Shown: piece after piece, positions 19,199-26,928 of the stretch
Layout: each line of letters opens with the position of its first letter
How positions within the stretch are numbered: the first letter of the stretch is position 1
Source of the DNA: Bacillota bacterium
GTDB taxonomy: Bacteria > Bacillota > Sulfobacillia > Symbiobacteriales > ZC4RG38
DNA: 64,000 bases
Direction: 5' to 3'
NCBI GenBank assembly: GCA_021890795.1
Contig: JAKKUO010000005.1
Location: forward strand, 1 to 64,000
Made by a program: the position numbers and the translations under genes
Notes under the pieces: model-generated
What the model saw: only the letters and a program-made list of their open reading frames with translations
What the model was told of the DNA's origin: nothing
Databases searched by the model: none

Positions 19199-19771
19199 AT
19201 GGCGATGCAGCCCGACGAGGTGCTGGCGATCCTGCGGGAGACCGGGGTGATCCGGGAGGGGCATTTCCTCCTCACCTCGGGGATGCACTCCGACCGGTTC
19301 CTGCTCCTCGCCCAGGTGCTCCAGTACCCCCGGCACGCAGAGCGGCTCTGCCGGGAGATGGCCGAGCCCTTCCGGGAGGCCGGGGTGGAGGTGGTGGTGG
19401 GGCCCGCGGTGGGGGGCATCATCCTGGCCTACGAAGTCGCCCGGGCCCTGGGGGCCCGGGCGATCTTTGCAGAAAAGGTCGAGGGCGGCGGCATGGCCCT
19501 CCGCCGGGGCTTTCAGCTCCGGCCCGGGGAGCGGGTGCTGGTGGTGGAAGATGCCATCAGCACCGGCGGGTCCGTACGGAAGGTCCTGGACGCCATCGCC
19601 CCCTTCGGGCCGGAGGTGGTGGGGGTGAGCGCCCTGGTGGACCGGACCGGCGGTCAGGTGGACTTCGGCGTCCCCACCCGGGCGGTGCTAACCCTCTCCG
19701 TCCCCGCCTGGCCGCCGGAGGCGTGTCCCCTCTGCCGGGCCGGGGTGGAGCTGGTCCGGCCCAAGGGGTGA
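19199..19771 (+). CDS. pyrE: Orotate phosphoribosyltransferase
   Basis: 190 residues. Joins orotate to PRPP giving OMP. The PRPP motif VLVVEDAISTGGSVRK is near residue 118, and the orotate-side TSGMHSDRF near residue 27. The ATG at 19199 has GGAGGAGGT 8 bases upstream, 78 bases after pyrD. It is the last gene of the operon; OMP decarboxylase (pyrF) and carbamoyl phosphate synthase (carAB) must lie elsewhere. Its stop is only seven bases from the convergent DUF342 gene. Confidence 0.95.
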   Translation: MAMQPDEVLAILRETGVIREGHFLLTSGMHSDRFLLLAQVLQYPRHAERLCREMAEPFREAGVEVVVGPAVGGIILAYEVARALGARAIFAEKVEGGGMALRRGFQLRPGERVLVVEDAISTGGSVRKVLDAIAPFGPEVVGVSALVDRTGGQVDFGVPTRAVLTLSVPAWPPEACPLCRAGVELVRPKG

Positions 19772-19778
19772 TGCCCGG

Positions 19779-21503
19779 TCACTCCTGACCTTCCGGCCGG
19801 GTGTCCTGCCGGATCTGGAGTTCGTACCGGGCGGTGAGGCCGGCGGTGACCCGGAACATCTCGGCCCGGAACTCGTAGAATTGCCCGCCCATCTCGAACC
19901 GGGTCCCGGGGACCACCTCCTCCGCGTAGATCCGGGTGCCGGCCCGGGCGGTCATCGGGGCGCCGGCCTGGCTGGCGGTTCCCTGGATGATCACCTGCTG
20001 GGCAGCGGTGAGCTCGGACCGGGCGACGGAGCCCTTCAGGCACCGGATCTCCCGGCCGGCGTAGATCTCGGAGGCGAAGACCCGGCTGCCGCCGATGACC
20101 ACGTCCTGGGCGGACCAGACCTGGCACCGGAAAGCGTCCTCCCGAAGCTCGATGCTGCCCCGCTGGTCCAGGGCCTGCTGGCAGCGGGTGATCCACCCGT
20201 TCAGCTCTGCGACCAACCCAGCGGCCCGGGCCGGGGTGACGGCCTCCGGGCTGTCGAAAAGCATCCGTCCGCACTCGGTCAGGAGGTTCTGCAGGTCCGG
20301 TTCCAGCTTGACGTGCCGGCGGATCAGCTCCATCATCTGCCGGAAGGTGGTCTGGGCCCGGCGGAAGGCAGGGACCGGGTCCGGGCCGGTGGCCAGTTCC
20401 GCCAGTTGCCGGATCAGAATCCGGAGGTGGCCGAGGAAGGGACCCGGATGCCCCGGAGGGATGGTGTGGAGCCGGCAGGCCTCCGCGGGTCCGTGGACCT
20501 CGATGGCGGACGCCGTTACCTCGCAGCCCGTGGCCGGCCCGGCGATGATCACCGTCCCGGCGGTCTGGATCCGGAGTTCCCGGGCCTCCCCCTGGACCAC
20601 CACATCCTCCTGGCACTCCAAGGTGGTTCCCGGGGGAATCTCCCCTGTCAGCACCCGGCACGGCACCACGTCCGCCCGGGTGCCCTGAGGGGTTGCCTGC
20701 ACCTGCAGCCGGCCGGTGCGGGTCGCGACCACCTGGCCGCCGGGGAGCCGGCGGAGGCCGGGTCCCAGCTCTACCTGGGGGCTCGCCACCTCGGTGTGGA
20801 CCCAGGTCTCGGTGCCGGTGACGTCGATCCGGGGCCGGTTGGGCTGGCCAGGTCGGACAGTGCCGACCACCTGGCCGGCCTCCACCAGGCCCAGGGGCGG
20901 CTCCTCCCAGGCCCACTCGTCCGGGGTGGGCGCCTGGGCCTCCTGGCCCCGGGCGACCACCTCGGTGCCCCGCCAGCCCTTGGCGGCGGCCTCTACCAGC
21001 CGGCCCACGGCGGTCTCGTCCACCCCGAAGGTGACCCCCGCGGCCTGAAGAGCCGACCGGATAGCAGCCACCGGGTCCTCGGGCCGGCGGCGGTGCCGGC
21101 TGCGGACCACCGGGACGAGGGTCACCTCCCCGTCTCCCCGGGGCTCCACCCCGTCGGGGTACCAGAAGGGGTCTTGCAGAATCTCCACCGAGGCGGACAT
21201 CCGGTCCGGCGCTACCTCAATGCGGAAGAAGGGCTGCTGGTCATCCGGGGCCAACTCCCACTCCACGTTGTCCGCGGCGGAGACGGGCATCGGCTCCGCA
21301 AGGGGGGTGCCGTTTACCCGGACGATGACCCCCGGCCCGGGCACCAGGACCGGAAACCGGCCCCCCGGACCGGGATCGGTGACGATCACCCGCCGGCCTT
21401 CCACCGCCACCCGCCCGTCCCGGGCGCCCTTCTCACCAGCACCGGCCGGGGACTTAAGAGGCGCGGGGTGGCTGGTCAGTCGGCGGAGGAAATCCTTCCA
21501 CAT
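19779..21503 (-). CDS. FapA/DUF342 family protein
   Basis: 574 residues from the ATG at 21503, with GGGAGGAGGA seven bases upstream; the longer open frame has no such site. The N-terminal third resembles the FapA N-domain (repeated short beta segments, PDRMSASVEILQDP). The middle carries the repeated beta-helix-like hydrophobic pattern typical of DUF342 (GEIPPGTTLECQEDVVVQGEARE, AGTVIIAGPATGCEVTASAIEVHG). A helical hairpin follows, then a second beta-repeat block (CQVWSAQDVVIGGSRVFASEIYAG). Such proteins are polymer-like scaffolds found in spore formers and flagellated bacteria; the role is not established. Single-gene unit convergent with pyrE. Confidence 0.8.
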   Translation of the reverse strand: MWKDFLRRLTSHPAPLKSPAGAGEKGARDGRVAVEGRRVIVTDPGPGGRFPVLVPGPGVIVRVNGTPLAEPMPVSAADNVEWELAPDDQQPFFRIEVAPDRMSASVEILQDPFWYPDGVEPRGDGEVTLVPVVRSRHRRRPEDPVAAIRSALQAAGVTFGVDETAVGRLVEAAAKGWRGTEVVARGQEAQAPTPDEWAWEEPPLGLVEAGQVVGTVRPGQPNRPRIDVTGTETWVHTEVASPQVELGPGLRRLPGGQVVATRTGRLQVQATPQGTRADVVPCRVLTGEIPPGTTLECQEDVVVQGEARELRIQTAGTVIIAGPATGCEVTASAIEVHGPAEACRLHTIPPGHPGPFLGHLRILIRQLAELATGPDPVPAFRRAQTTFRQMMELIRRHVKLEPDLQNLLTECGRMLFDSPEAVTPARAAGLVAELNGWITRCQQALDQRGSIELREDAFRCQVWSAQDVVIGGSRVFASEIYAGREIRCLKGSVARSELTAAQQVIIQGTASQAGAPMTARAGTRIYAEEVVPGTRFEMGGQFYEFRAEMFRVTAGLTARYELQIRQDTRPEGQE

Positions 21504-21810
21504 GGGTCGGTCCTCCTCCCGGTTCGCTCTGCTGGCTTCGGGGCCACCGGCAGCCTCTGGCGCCGCAGCCTGCCACACTGAAGCCAGGGTTGGCAAGATT
21601 CGCGTTGCGGAACATCCATATCGATACAGGTCGACTAAACAAAGGATACGGCAGCCAGGACCGCTTTTCCTGTCACCGCTGGCATGATCTGCCTCCGGAC
21701 AAGCGATCCGCCAGGGGAGGAGCCCCCGCCCGGGGGTACCCAGCTGGCACGGAACTCTCCGGGCCGGGCGGGATGTCCAAAGAGTGAAGAAAATGGGAGG
21801 GCGAAACGGT
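21504..21810. other. Divergent intergenic region
   Basis: This is the upstream region of both the DUF342 gene (minus) and the deaminase gene (plus). The centre (about 21600-21660) is somewhat AT-richer and includes ATATCGATA, but no clear promoter pair was found. A G/C-rich patch near 21716-21740 can form a GGGGAGGAGCCCCC-type hairpin. Nothing else is seen. Confidence 0.4.
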
Positions 21811-23574
21811 ATGGACCTGGCGGACCGGCGGGCGCTGATGGCCGTAGCCCGGGGGGAGCGGCCGGCGGACCTGTTTATCGCCGGGGCGACCCTGGTGAAC
21901 GTCTACACCGGCGAGCTTCACCCGGCCAACGTGGCCGTCTACCGGGGACGAATCGCCTACGTGGGTGAGCGGCAGACCGGGCTGGGGGAGGGGACCGAAG
22001 TGATCGACGCCCGGGGGCTGTACCTTGCCCCCGGGCTGGTGGAGCCCCACGCCCACCCCTTCATCCTCTTCAACCCGACCAGTTACGCGGAAGCGGCCCT
22101 CTGCACAGGGCAGACGGCCGCCTTTGCCGATGACGTGCCCTGGAACCTCCTGGGTGCGCCCGGGCTGCATACGGCTGCCCGGGCGACCGAAGCGCTGCCC
22201 TTCTTTTTCCGGTTCCTCGCCCGGCCGGAGCGGGCAACGGAGGGGCTGCCGCCGGTCCCCCTGGCGGACACGGAGGAGCGGCTGGCGCTCCCGGCGGTGG
22301 CGGGGATGATGGAGTACGGCCGCTGGCCCCGGCAGTACCGGGGGGAGGCCCCGTATCTGGAGGCCATCGACGCCGCCCTGCGGCTGGGGAAGCGGGCGGA
22401 AGGGCACCTGGCCGGCGCCTCGGCGGAGCGGCTCTCCGCCCTGGTCGCGGCCGGGCTCACCTCTGACCACGAGCCCATCACCGCCCGGGAGGCCCTGGAG
22501 CGGCTCCGCTTGGGGCTCTGGGTGATGCTCCGGCACAGCTCCCTCCGGCCGGACCTGCCGGCGCTGCTGCCGCTTCTCACTGAGCACCGGGTGGACACCG
22601 CCCGGCTGATGCTGACCACCGACGGGGCCACTCCGGCCTGGGCGGCGGAGCACGGCCTCCTGGACGAGATGCTCCGGATCCTGGTCCGGGCGGGGGTGCC
22701 GCCGGTCCAGGCCTTGCAGATGGCCACCCGGAACCCCGCCACCTACTACGGCCTGGAGGGGGAGATCGGCGGGGTGGCGCCCGGCCGCCGGGCGGACCTG
22801 GTCCTCTACCCGGACCTCAGGGAGTTCCGGCCCCAGCGGGTGCTGGCGGCGGGGAAGACCGTGGTCCTGGAGGGGCGGCTCACTGCCCCCCTGCCCCGGC
22901 CGGACTGGCCTTCTCTGGCCCCGGTCCCGGTGCTGCCGGACCCCGGGGTCGCGGCGAACCCGGCCCTCTACCTGCCGCCGGCGGCCGCCGGGGAGGCCGT
23001 CACCTTGCCAGTGATGGCCTACGAGAACCCGGTGATCGCCCGGCGGCGGGACGTGACCTTGCCGGTCCGGAACGGCCGGCCCGATCTGGCCGGGGGGCCG
23101 CCGGACCTCTTACTGGCGGCCCTGGTCCTGGCGCCGGAGCCGGGAGGGAAGCCCCGCCGGGTCCGGGTGGCCCGGGCTCTGGTGACGGGCCTTGGCTTCG
23201 GGCCGCCGGGGCTGGCCACCACCCTCCACGTCGCGGCCGGGATCCTGGCGGTGGGCCGGGATCCGGACCAGATGGCCCTCGCGGCCCGGCGGGTCGCCGA
23301 GATGGGCGGGGGCATCGCGGTGGCCTGGGACGGAGCGGTGCAGTGGGAGTGGCCCCTGCCGGTGGCGGGGCTGGGCGGAGGGGAGGACTTCCCCGGAACC
23401 GCAGCCCGGGAGCAGGAGTTCCGGGCGATCCTCCGGCGCTGGGGCTACCCCCACCACGAGCCGGTCTACACCTACCTTTTCTTTACCGGCGATCTGCTGC
23501 CCCGGATGCGGCTGACTCCCGCCGGCCTCTTCGATGTCCTGGCGGAGGCGGTGCTGATGCCAGCGGAGGGGTGA
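21811..23574 (+). CDS. Adenine deaminase-like amidohydrolase (YerA type)
   Basis: 587 residues from the ATG at 21811 with GGGAGGG about 9 bases upstream. Two domains are seen: an amidohydrolase barrel with the metal motif EPHAHPF near residue 85 (the ordinary adenine deaminases have a D-x-HxH-x-E version), EGHLAGAS near 204, TSDHE near 223 and TTDGATP near 277, and then the adenine-deaminase C-terminal domain with MGGGIAVAWDG near 500. The EPHxHPF and FADD pattern matches the Bacillus YerA subgroup, whose exact substrate is not firmly established. The gene ends eight bases before the DinB-like gene. Confidence 0.85.
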   Translation: MDLADRRALMAVARGERPADLFIAGATLVNVYTGELHPANVAVYRGRIAYVGERQTGLGEGTEVIDARGLYLAPGLVEPHAHPFILFNPTSYAEAALCTGQTAAFADDVPWNLLGAPGLHTAARATEALPFFFRFLARPERATEGLPPVPLADTEERLALPAVAGMMEYGRWPRQYRGEAPYLEAIDAALRLGKRAEGHLAGASAERLSALVAAGLTSDHEPITAREALERLRLGLWVMLRHSSLRPDLPALLPLLTEHRVDTARLMLTTDGATPAWAAEHGLLDEMLRILVRAGVPPVQALQMATRNPATYYGLEGEIGGVAPGRRADLVLYPDLREFRPQRVLAAGKTVVLEGRLTAPLPRPDWPSLAPVPVLPDPGVAANPALYLPPAAAGEAVTLPVMAYENPVIARRRDVTLPVRNGRPDLAGGPPDLLLAALVLAPEPGGKPRRVRVARALVTGLGFGPPGLATTLHVAAGILAVGRDPDQMALAARRVAEMGGGIAVAWDGAVQWEWPLPVAGLGGGEDFPGTAAREQEFRAILRRWGYPHHEPVYTYLFFTGDLLPRMRLTPAGLFDVLAEAVLMPAEG

Positions 23575-23582
23575 GAGCGGCG

Positions 23583-24101
23583 ATGAAGATGGCCCGTCAG
23601 CGGGTAGAAAGGTTGCTCACCCAGATGGATGCGGTCTGGGGCCGGGAGGGATGGGTGGTGGGGGCGGAGATCGCCCTGGCCGGGCTCGGGGCAACCCAGG
23701 CGGCTTGGGTGCCCGGACCCGGCCGGCACACCATCTGGCAGACGGTGAGCCACCTGGCCTTCTGGAAGGAGGTTTGCGCGGGCGCGCTGACCGGGGCCCC
23801 CCGGCGGCCGGGGCCCATCGTCAACTCCGAGACCTTCGGGCTGCCGGGGGACCCGGCTGACGAGGCGGCCTGGCAGGGAGCCCTGGCCCGGTTGCGGGCG
23901 GCCCACGGCGCCCTCCGGGCCGCGGTGGCCAGACTTACCGACGCAGATCGAGGCCGCCGCCGGCAAGGCCGGGCCGTAGCACCCCGGGGCTCCCGCCAGG
24001 GGACGGGTCACGAAGCCATCGGCACCGGCGGCGTGGTGGGCTGGGAAGGGGAGGGCTCCCCGGGCCGGCCGGAATCCTCGGCCTCCTGGGCCTTCAGGTA
24101 G
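23583..24101 (+). CDS. DinB-like protein, probably truncated at the C-terminus
   Basis: 172 residues from the ATG at 23583. Residues 1-120 fit a DinB/YfiT four-helix bundle: the first metal-type histidine in TIWQTVSHLAFWKEV and the second-helix pattern ARLRAAHGALRAAVARLTDAD. The domain should continue with a third helix carrying HDAYHAGQ-like metal histidines, but after TDAD (near 23945) the sequence becomes arginine/glycine-rich and unlike the family. The frame then runs 94 bases into the opposite-strand ATP-grasp gene. Either a frameshift or a rearrangement has removed the last quarter. The true coding end may be near 23945-24000. It follows the YerA-like gene closely. Confidence 0.6.
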   Translation: MKMARQRVERLLTQMDAVWGREGWVVGAEIALAGLGATQAAWVPGPGRHTIWQTVSHLAFWKEVCAGALTGAPRRPGPIVNSETFGLPGDPADEAAWQGALARLRAAHGALRAAVARLTDADRGRRRQGRAVAPRGSRQGTGHEAIGTGGVVGWEGEGSPGRPESSASWAFR

Positions 24102-24844
24102 GCCAGGATCGCCGGCCCGACGGCGATCCCCAGTTCCCTGAGGCCCAGGTTGCCGAACTTGACGTTGAACTCCAGGATGTAGGGCTCGCCGTCTACCACC
24201 GCTACGTCGAACCCCGCGTGGTCGATGCCCAGGGTCCGGGCCACGTGCTCCACCAGCTCCAGGGCGGCCCGGGGGGCCGGGCTGTGGTCGATGCGGCCCC
24301 CCCGGGCCACGTTGTTGTGGAAGGCCCCCGGCCGTCCGACCCGCCAGTAGTGGGCCAGGATCTGGTCCCCCACCCAGACCACCCGGAGATCCCGGTCGAT
24401 GGGCAGGTACTCCTGGACGTAGAGGACGTCGGTCGCGGCGCAGTAGGCCTGCCAATCCGCCATGTTCTCGATCCGGAAAACCCCCTGCCCCATGCTGGCC
24501 CGGGGGATCTTGGCGACGAAGGGGAAGGAGAAGTGGGCCAGAGCCTCCTCCTGCCCCGCGGGACTGTTGGGCAGAATGAGGGTGTCGGGGACCGCCTCGG
24601 GGGCGACGGCCCAGAGGGCCCGGGTCTGCTCCACCTTGTCCCGGCCCAGGTGGTAGGAGGCCGGGGAGGGGAAGATCCGCTTGTGCCAGCCGTAGACCAG
24701 GAAGTTGACCTGCCATTCCTCGGGAAAGAGGAGCCAGTCGGCGGCCAGCACGTCCGCCCGGTACCGGAAGACCAACTCCGGCTTGATGTAGCGGGCCCCG
24801 GGGATGGCCACCGCCCGCAGGGGGTCAAAGGTGATGAGTCGCAT
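24008..24844 (-). CDS. ATP-grasp ligase, RimK-like
   Basis: 278 residues. The ATP-grasp fold is visible: the first lysine region FVAKIPRASMGQGV with its glycine-rich loop near residues 130-145, VQEYLPIDRDLRVVWVGD near 165, and the metal-binding end GFDVAVVDGEPYILEFNVKFG near 240. This layout resembles RimK/LysX-type carboxylate-amine ligases, which add an amino acid to a carboxylate; substrate and product are unknown. The last ~20 residues (serine/proline-rich) may be a tail added by the junction with the DinB-like gene. No obvious partner gene is adjacent. A weak G-rich site precedes the ATG. Confidence 0.8.
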   Translation of the reverse strand: MRLITFDPLRAVAIPGARYIKPELVFRYRADVLAADWLLFPEEWQVNFLVYGWHKRIFPSPASYHLGRDKVEQTRALWAVAPEAVPDTLILPNSPAGQEEALAHFSFPFVAKIPRASMGQGVFRIENMADWQAYCAATDVLYVQEYLPIDRDLRVVWVGDQILAHYWRVGRPGAFHNNVARGGRIDHSPAPRAALELVEHVARTLGIDHAGFDVAVVDGEPYILEFNVKFGNLGLRELGIAVGPAILAYLKAQEAEDSGRPGEPSPSQPTTPPVPMAS

Positions 24845-25028
24845 GGTGTCTTCACTCCGTGGACCGGGTCTGAGGCCGGAAGGCGGTGTGGGTTCTCAAG
24901 GGGTGGTCCGGGCGCAAGAGCCGATCTCCCAAGGCATCGGCTTGGACGCCGGATCCGATGGCCGGTGGGTTCCAGAAATAGACTAACACAGCCGGCGGCG
25001 GGTGGGGCAAGGGGGAAGGCGCTCCTTT
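24845..25028. other. Intergenic region before the CIRCE promoter
   Basis: No gene is seen. One hairpin is visible: AGCCGAT and ATCGGCT near 24918-24941. The last 40 bases become purine-rich and then T-rich just before the CIRCE element. Confidence 0.4.
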
Positions 25029-25066
25029 TTAGCACTCTTGACAGTTGAGTGCTAACACCCTAGGAT
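25029..25066 (+). promoter_or_regulatory. CIRCE (HrcA operator) overlapping a promoter
   Basis: TTAGCACTC (25029-25037), nine bases, then GAGTGCTAA (25047-25055): an exact match to the CIRCE consensus, the operator of the heat-shock repressor HrcA. Inside the spacer sits TTGACA (25038-25043), and 17 bases later TAGGAT (25061-25066), so the operator covers the -35 box. The next gene is the FmdB-like zinc ribbon gene at 25164, not groES/groEL or hrcA. Confidence 0.93.
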
Positions 25067-25163
25067 TGCGTATTAGAGACCTTGGGGGCGGGGACCGGGG
25101 GCAGGGCCGGATCCCTCGCCTCACCGAGCTTTTTGCGGCGGAAACCAGGGAGGTTGCAGGACC

Positions 25164-25418
25164 GTGCCGATCTACGAATTCCGGTGCAACGCCTGTGATC
25201 ACAAGTTTGAGGAGCTTTGCCCCTTTGACGACGACGGCTCCCAGCGCAAGTGCCCCAAGTGCGGCCATGTGGGGGCCCGCCGGCTGGTCTCCGTCTTTGC
25301 CGCCCACGGCCTGGAGAACGGCCACCACGGGGTGGGCAAGCGCTGGGGGAACAACTCGGGTTCTGGCAGCGGCGACAAGGGCAGCGGCTCGGATTCCGGC
25401 AGCAAGTCCGAGGACTAA
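25164..25418 (+). CDS. FmdB-type zinc ribbon protein
   Basis: 84 residues from a GTG with GGGAGG about 11 bases upstream. The first 40 residues are the FmdB zinc ribbon: [16 protein letters not shown] with C-x2-C near residues 8-11 and CPKCGH with C-x2-C near 30-33. The C-terminal half is a low-complexity glycine/serine/aspartate tail. Such proteins are widespread and poorly characterised; some were named for a formamidase-linked regulator, which does not define a function here. The gene lies 98 bases after a CIRCE-controlled promoter, which suggests heat-shock induction and a role in protein or RNA quality control (inference). Confidence 0.85.
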   Translation: MPIYEFRCNACDHKFEELCPFDDDGSQRKCPKCGHVGARRLVSVFAAHGLENGHHGVGKRWGNNSGSGSGDKGSGSDSGSKSED

Positions 25419-25535
25419 AGGGTCGTCGCTCGGGCGCCCGGGGAGCGGCCACCCTGGGGCCTCAGCCCGGGTCTCCGGACCCGGCGCCCGATCCGGCGCC
25501 CACTGCCGCAGGTCTGGAACCCGCATACCCGTTTT

Positions 25536-25571
25536 GCCGACCGCCCGGCCCTACCAGGGCCGGGCGGTTTC
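25536..25571 (+). terminator. Terminator after the FmdB-type gene
   Basis: CCGCCCGGCCC and GGGCCGGGCGG with a TACCA loop, followed by TTTCTG. Good stem and a short T run. Confidence 0.75.
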
Positions 25572-25753
25572 TGATTTCCGGCGTGATTCCCGGCGGCCAG
25601 GCGGGAACAGAACCCGCAGGGCCGGCGCCCCACGAGACCCTGCGGTTCTGGGAGAAGGGGTACGCCGTGTTCAGCGGTACGGCGGGGCAGGCGGCCCGGC
25701 GAGAGAGGCGGCATGCCGGGGACGCGACTGGACGGCGAGGCGACACCATTCGC

Positions 25754-25782
25754 TTCCTCAACCTGTCACAGTCGCGTATAAT
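25754..25782 (+). promoter_or_regulatory. Candidate leuB promoter
   Basis: A perfect TATAAT lies at 25777-25782, 32 bases before the leuB start. The sequence 17 bases further up is TTCCTC, a poor -35 box, so an activator may be needed. Confidence 0.5.
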
Positions 25783-25813
25783 TGTCCCCAAACACTCCGA
25801 GGGAGGCTTAACC

Positions 25814-26881
25814 GTGAGCTACCGCATCGCCGTGCTGCCCGGAGACGGCATCGGCCCCGAGGTGACCCGGGAGGCGGTGAAGGTGCTGGAGGCCGTGGGC
25901 CGGCGCTTCGGCATCCCCCTGGAGTTTGAATGGGGGCTGGTAGGGGGCGCCGCTTACGAGGCCACCGGCCATCCCCTGCCCCCGGAGACCCTGGAACTGG
26001 CCCGGCGGGCCGACGCGATCCTCTTCGGCGCGGTGGGGGGCGACCAGTGGGACCAGCTCCCCCTCGAACTCCGGCCGGAGCAGGGCATCCTGGGGCTCCG
26101 GAAAGAGCTGGATCTCTACGCCAACCTCCGGCCGGTGATCACGTACAAGCCCCTTCTCCACACCTCGCCCCTGAGGCCCGAGATCCTCGGGGACGGGGTG
26201 GACATCCTCATCGTCCGGGAGCTGACCGGCGGCCTCTACTTTGGCCAGCCCAAGGGGCAGGTGGCCCCGGGGCTGACGGTGGACACCTGCGCCTACACCG
26301 ACGACCAGATCCGCCGGGTACTCCATGTGGCCTTCCAAGCCGCCCGGAAGCGCCGCCGGCAGGTGGTCTCCGCGGACAAGGCCAACGTCATGGCCACCTC
26401 CCGGCGCTGGCGGGAGCTGGCGGAGGAGGTGGCCCGGGAGTACCCGGACGTGGAGCTCCGGCACATGTACGCGGACAACTGCGCCATGCAGCTGATCCGC
26501 AACCCCCGGCAGTTCGACGTGATCGTCACCGAGAACACCTTCGGCGACATCCTGACCGACGAGGGGGCGACCCTGGCCGGCTCCATTGGCCTGCTCCCCT
26601 CCGCGAGCCTCGGCAGCGGCCGGGCGGCGCTCTACGAGCCGATCCACGGCAGCGCCCCGGACATCGCCGGCAAGGGGATCGCCAACCCCCTGGCGGCGAT
26701 CCTCTGCGGGGCGATGCTGCTCCGGTACTCCCTGGACCGGCCCGATGCCGCGGCCGCGGTGGAGGCGGCGGTCCAGGAGGTCCTCGCCCGGGGGCTCCGG
26801 ACCCCGGACCTCCGGCAGGAGGGCTGCCGGATCGTCGGCACCCAGGAGATGGGCGATGCGGTGGTGGCCGCCCTGGGCTAG
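25814..26881 (+). CDS. leuB: 3-isopropylmalate dehydrogenase
   Basis: 355 residues from a GTG with GGGAGG 7 bases upstream. Oxidatively decarboxylates 3-isopropylmalate in leucine synthesis with NAD+. The start [10 protein letters not shown], the leucine-type [11 protein letters not shown] near residue 140, YADNCAMQL near 217 and the NAD loop [15 protein letters not shown] near 278 separate it from isocitrate dehydrogenase. No leuA, leuC or leuD is nearby, so the gene stands alone, which is unusual for leucine genes. Confidence 0.94.
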   Translation: MSYRIAVLPGDGIGPEVTREAVKVLEAVGRRFGIPLEFEWGLVGGAAYEATGHPLPPETLELARRADAILFGAVGGDQWDQLPLELRPEQGILGLRKELDLYANLRPVITYKPLLHTSPLRPEILGDGVDILIVRELTGGLYFGQPKGQVAPGLTVDTCAYTDDQIRRVLHVAFQAARKRRRQVVSADKANVMATSRRWRELAEEVAREYPDVELRHMYADNCAMQLIRNPRQFDVIVTENTFGDILTDEGATLAGSIGLLPSASLGSGRAALYEPIHGSAPDIAGKGIANPLAAILCGAMLLRYSLDRPDAAAAVEAAVQEVLARGLRTPDLRQEGCRIVGTQEMGDAVVAALG

Positions 26882-26928
26882 GAGGGCCGGGGCCGCCGGG
26901 CGGGTGCGTACCGGTCGGCCGCCCCTGG

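Larger units (their letters stand above)
25419..25813 (+). other. 395-base region between fmdB-like gene and leuB
   Basis: No gene is seen, although the frame is open by GC bias. Besides the terminator at 25536-25571 there is a long imperfect hairpin: CAGAACCCGCAGGG (25608-25621) with CCCTGCGGTTCTG (25638-25650), one G bulged. The last 60 bases are AT-richer and hold the leuB -10 box. Confidence 0.45.

Noticed and set aside
23343-23582. Longer N-terminus for the DinB-like protein
   Set aside because: This part overlaps the end of the deaminase gene in another frame and is Gly/Arg-rich; the ATG at 23583 matches the family start.
25419-25813. T-box leader for leuB
   Set aside because: No T-box sequence or specifier stem could be found, only a plain hairpin.
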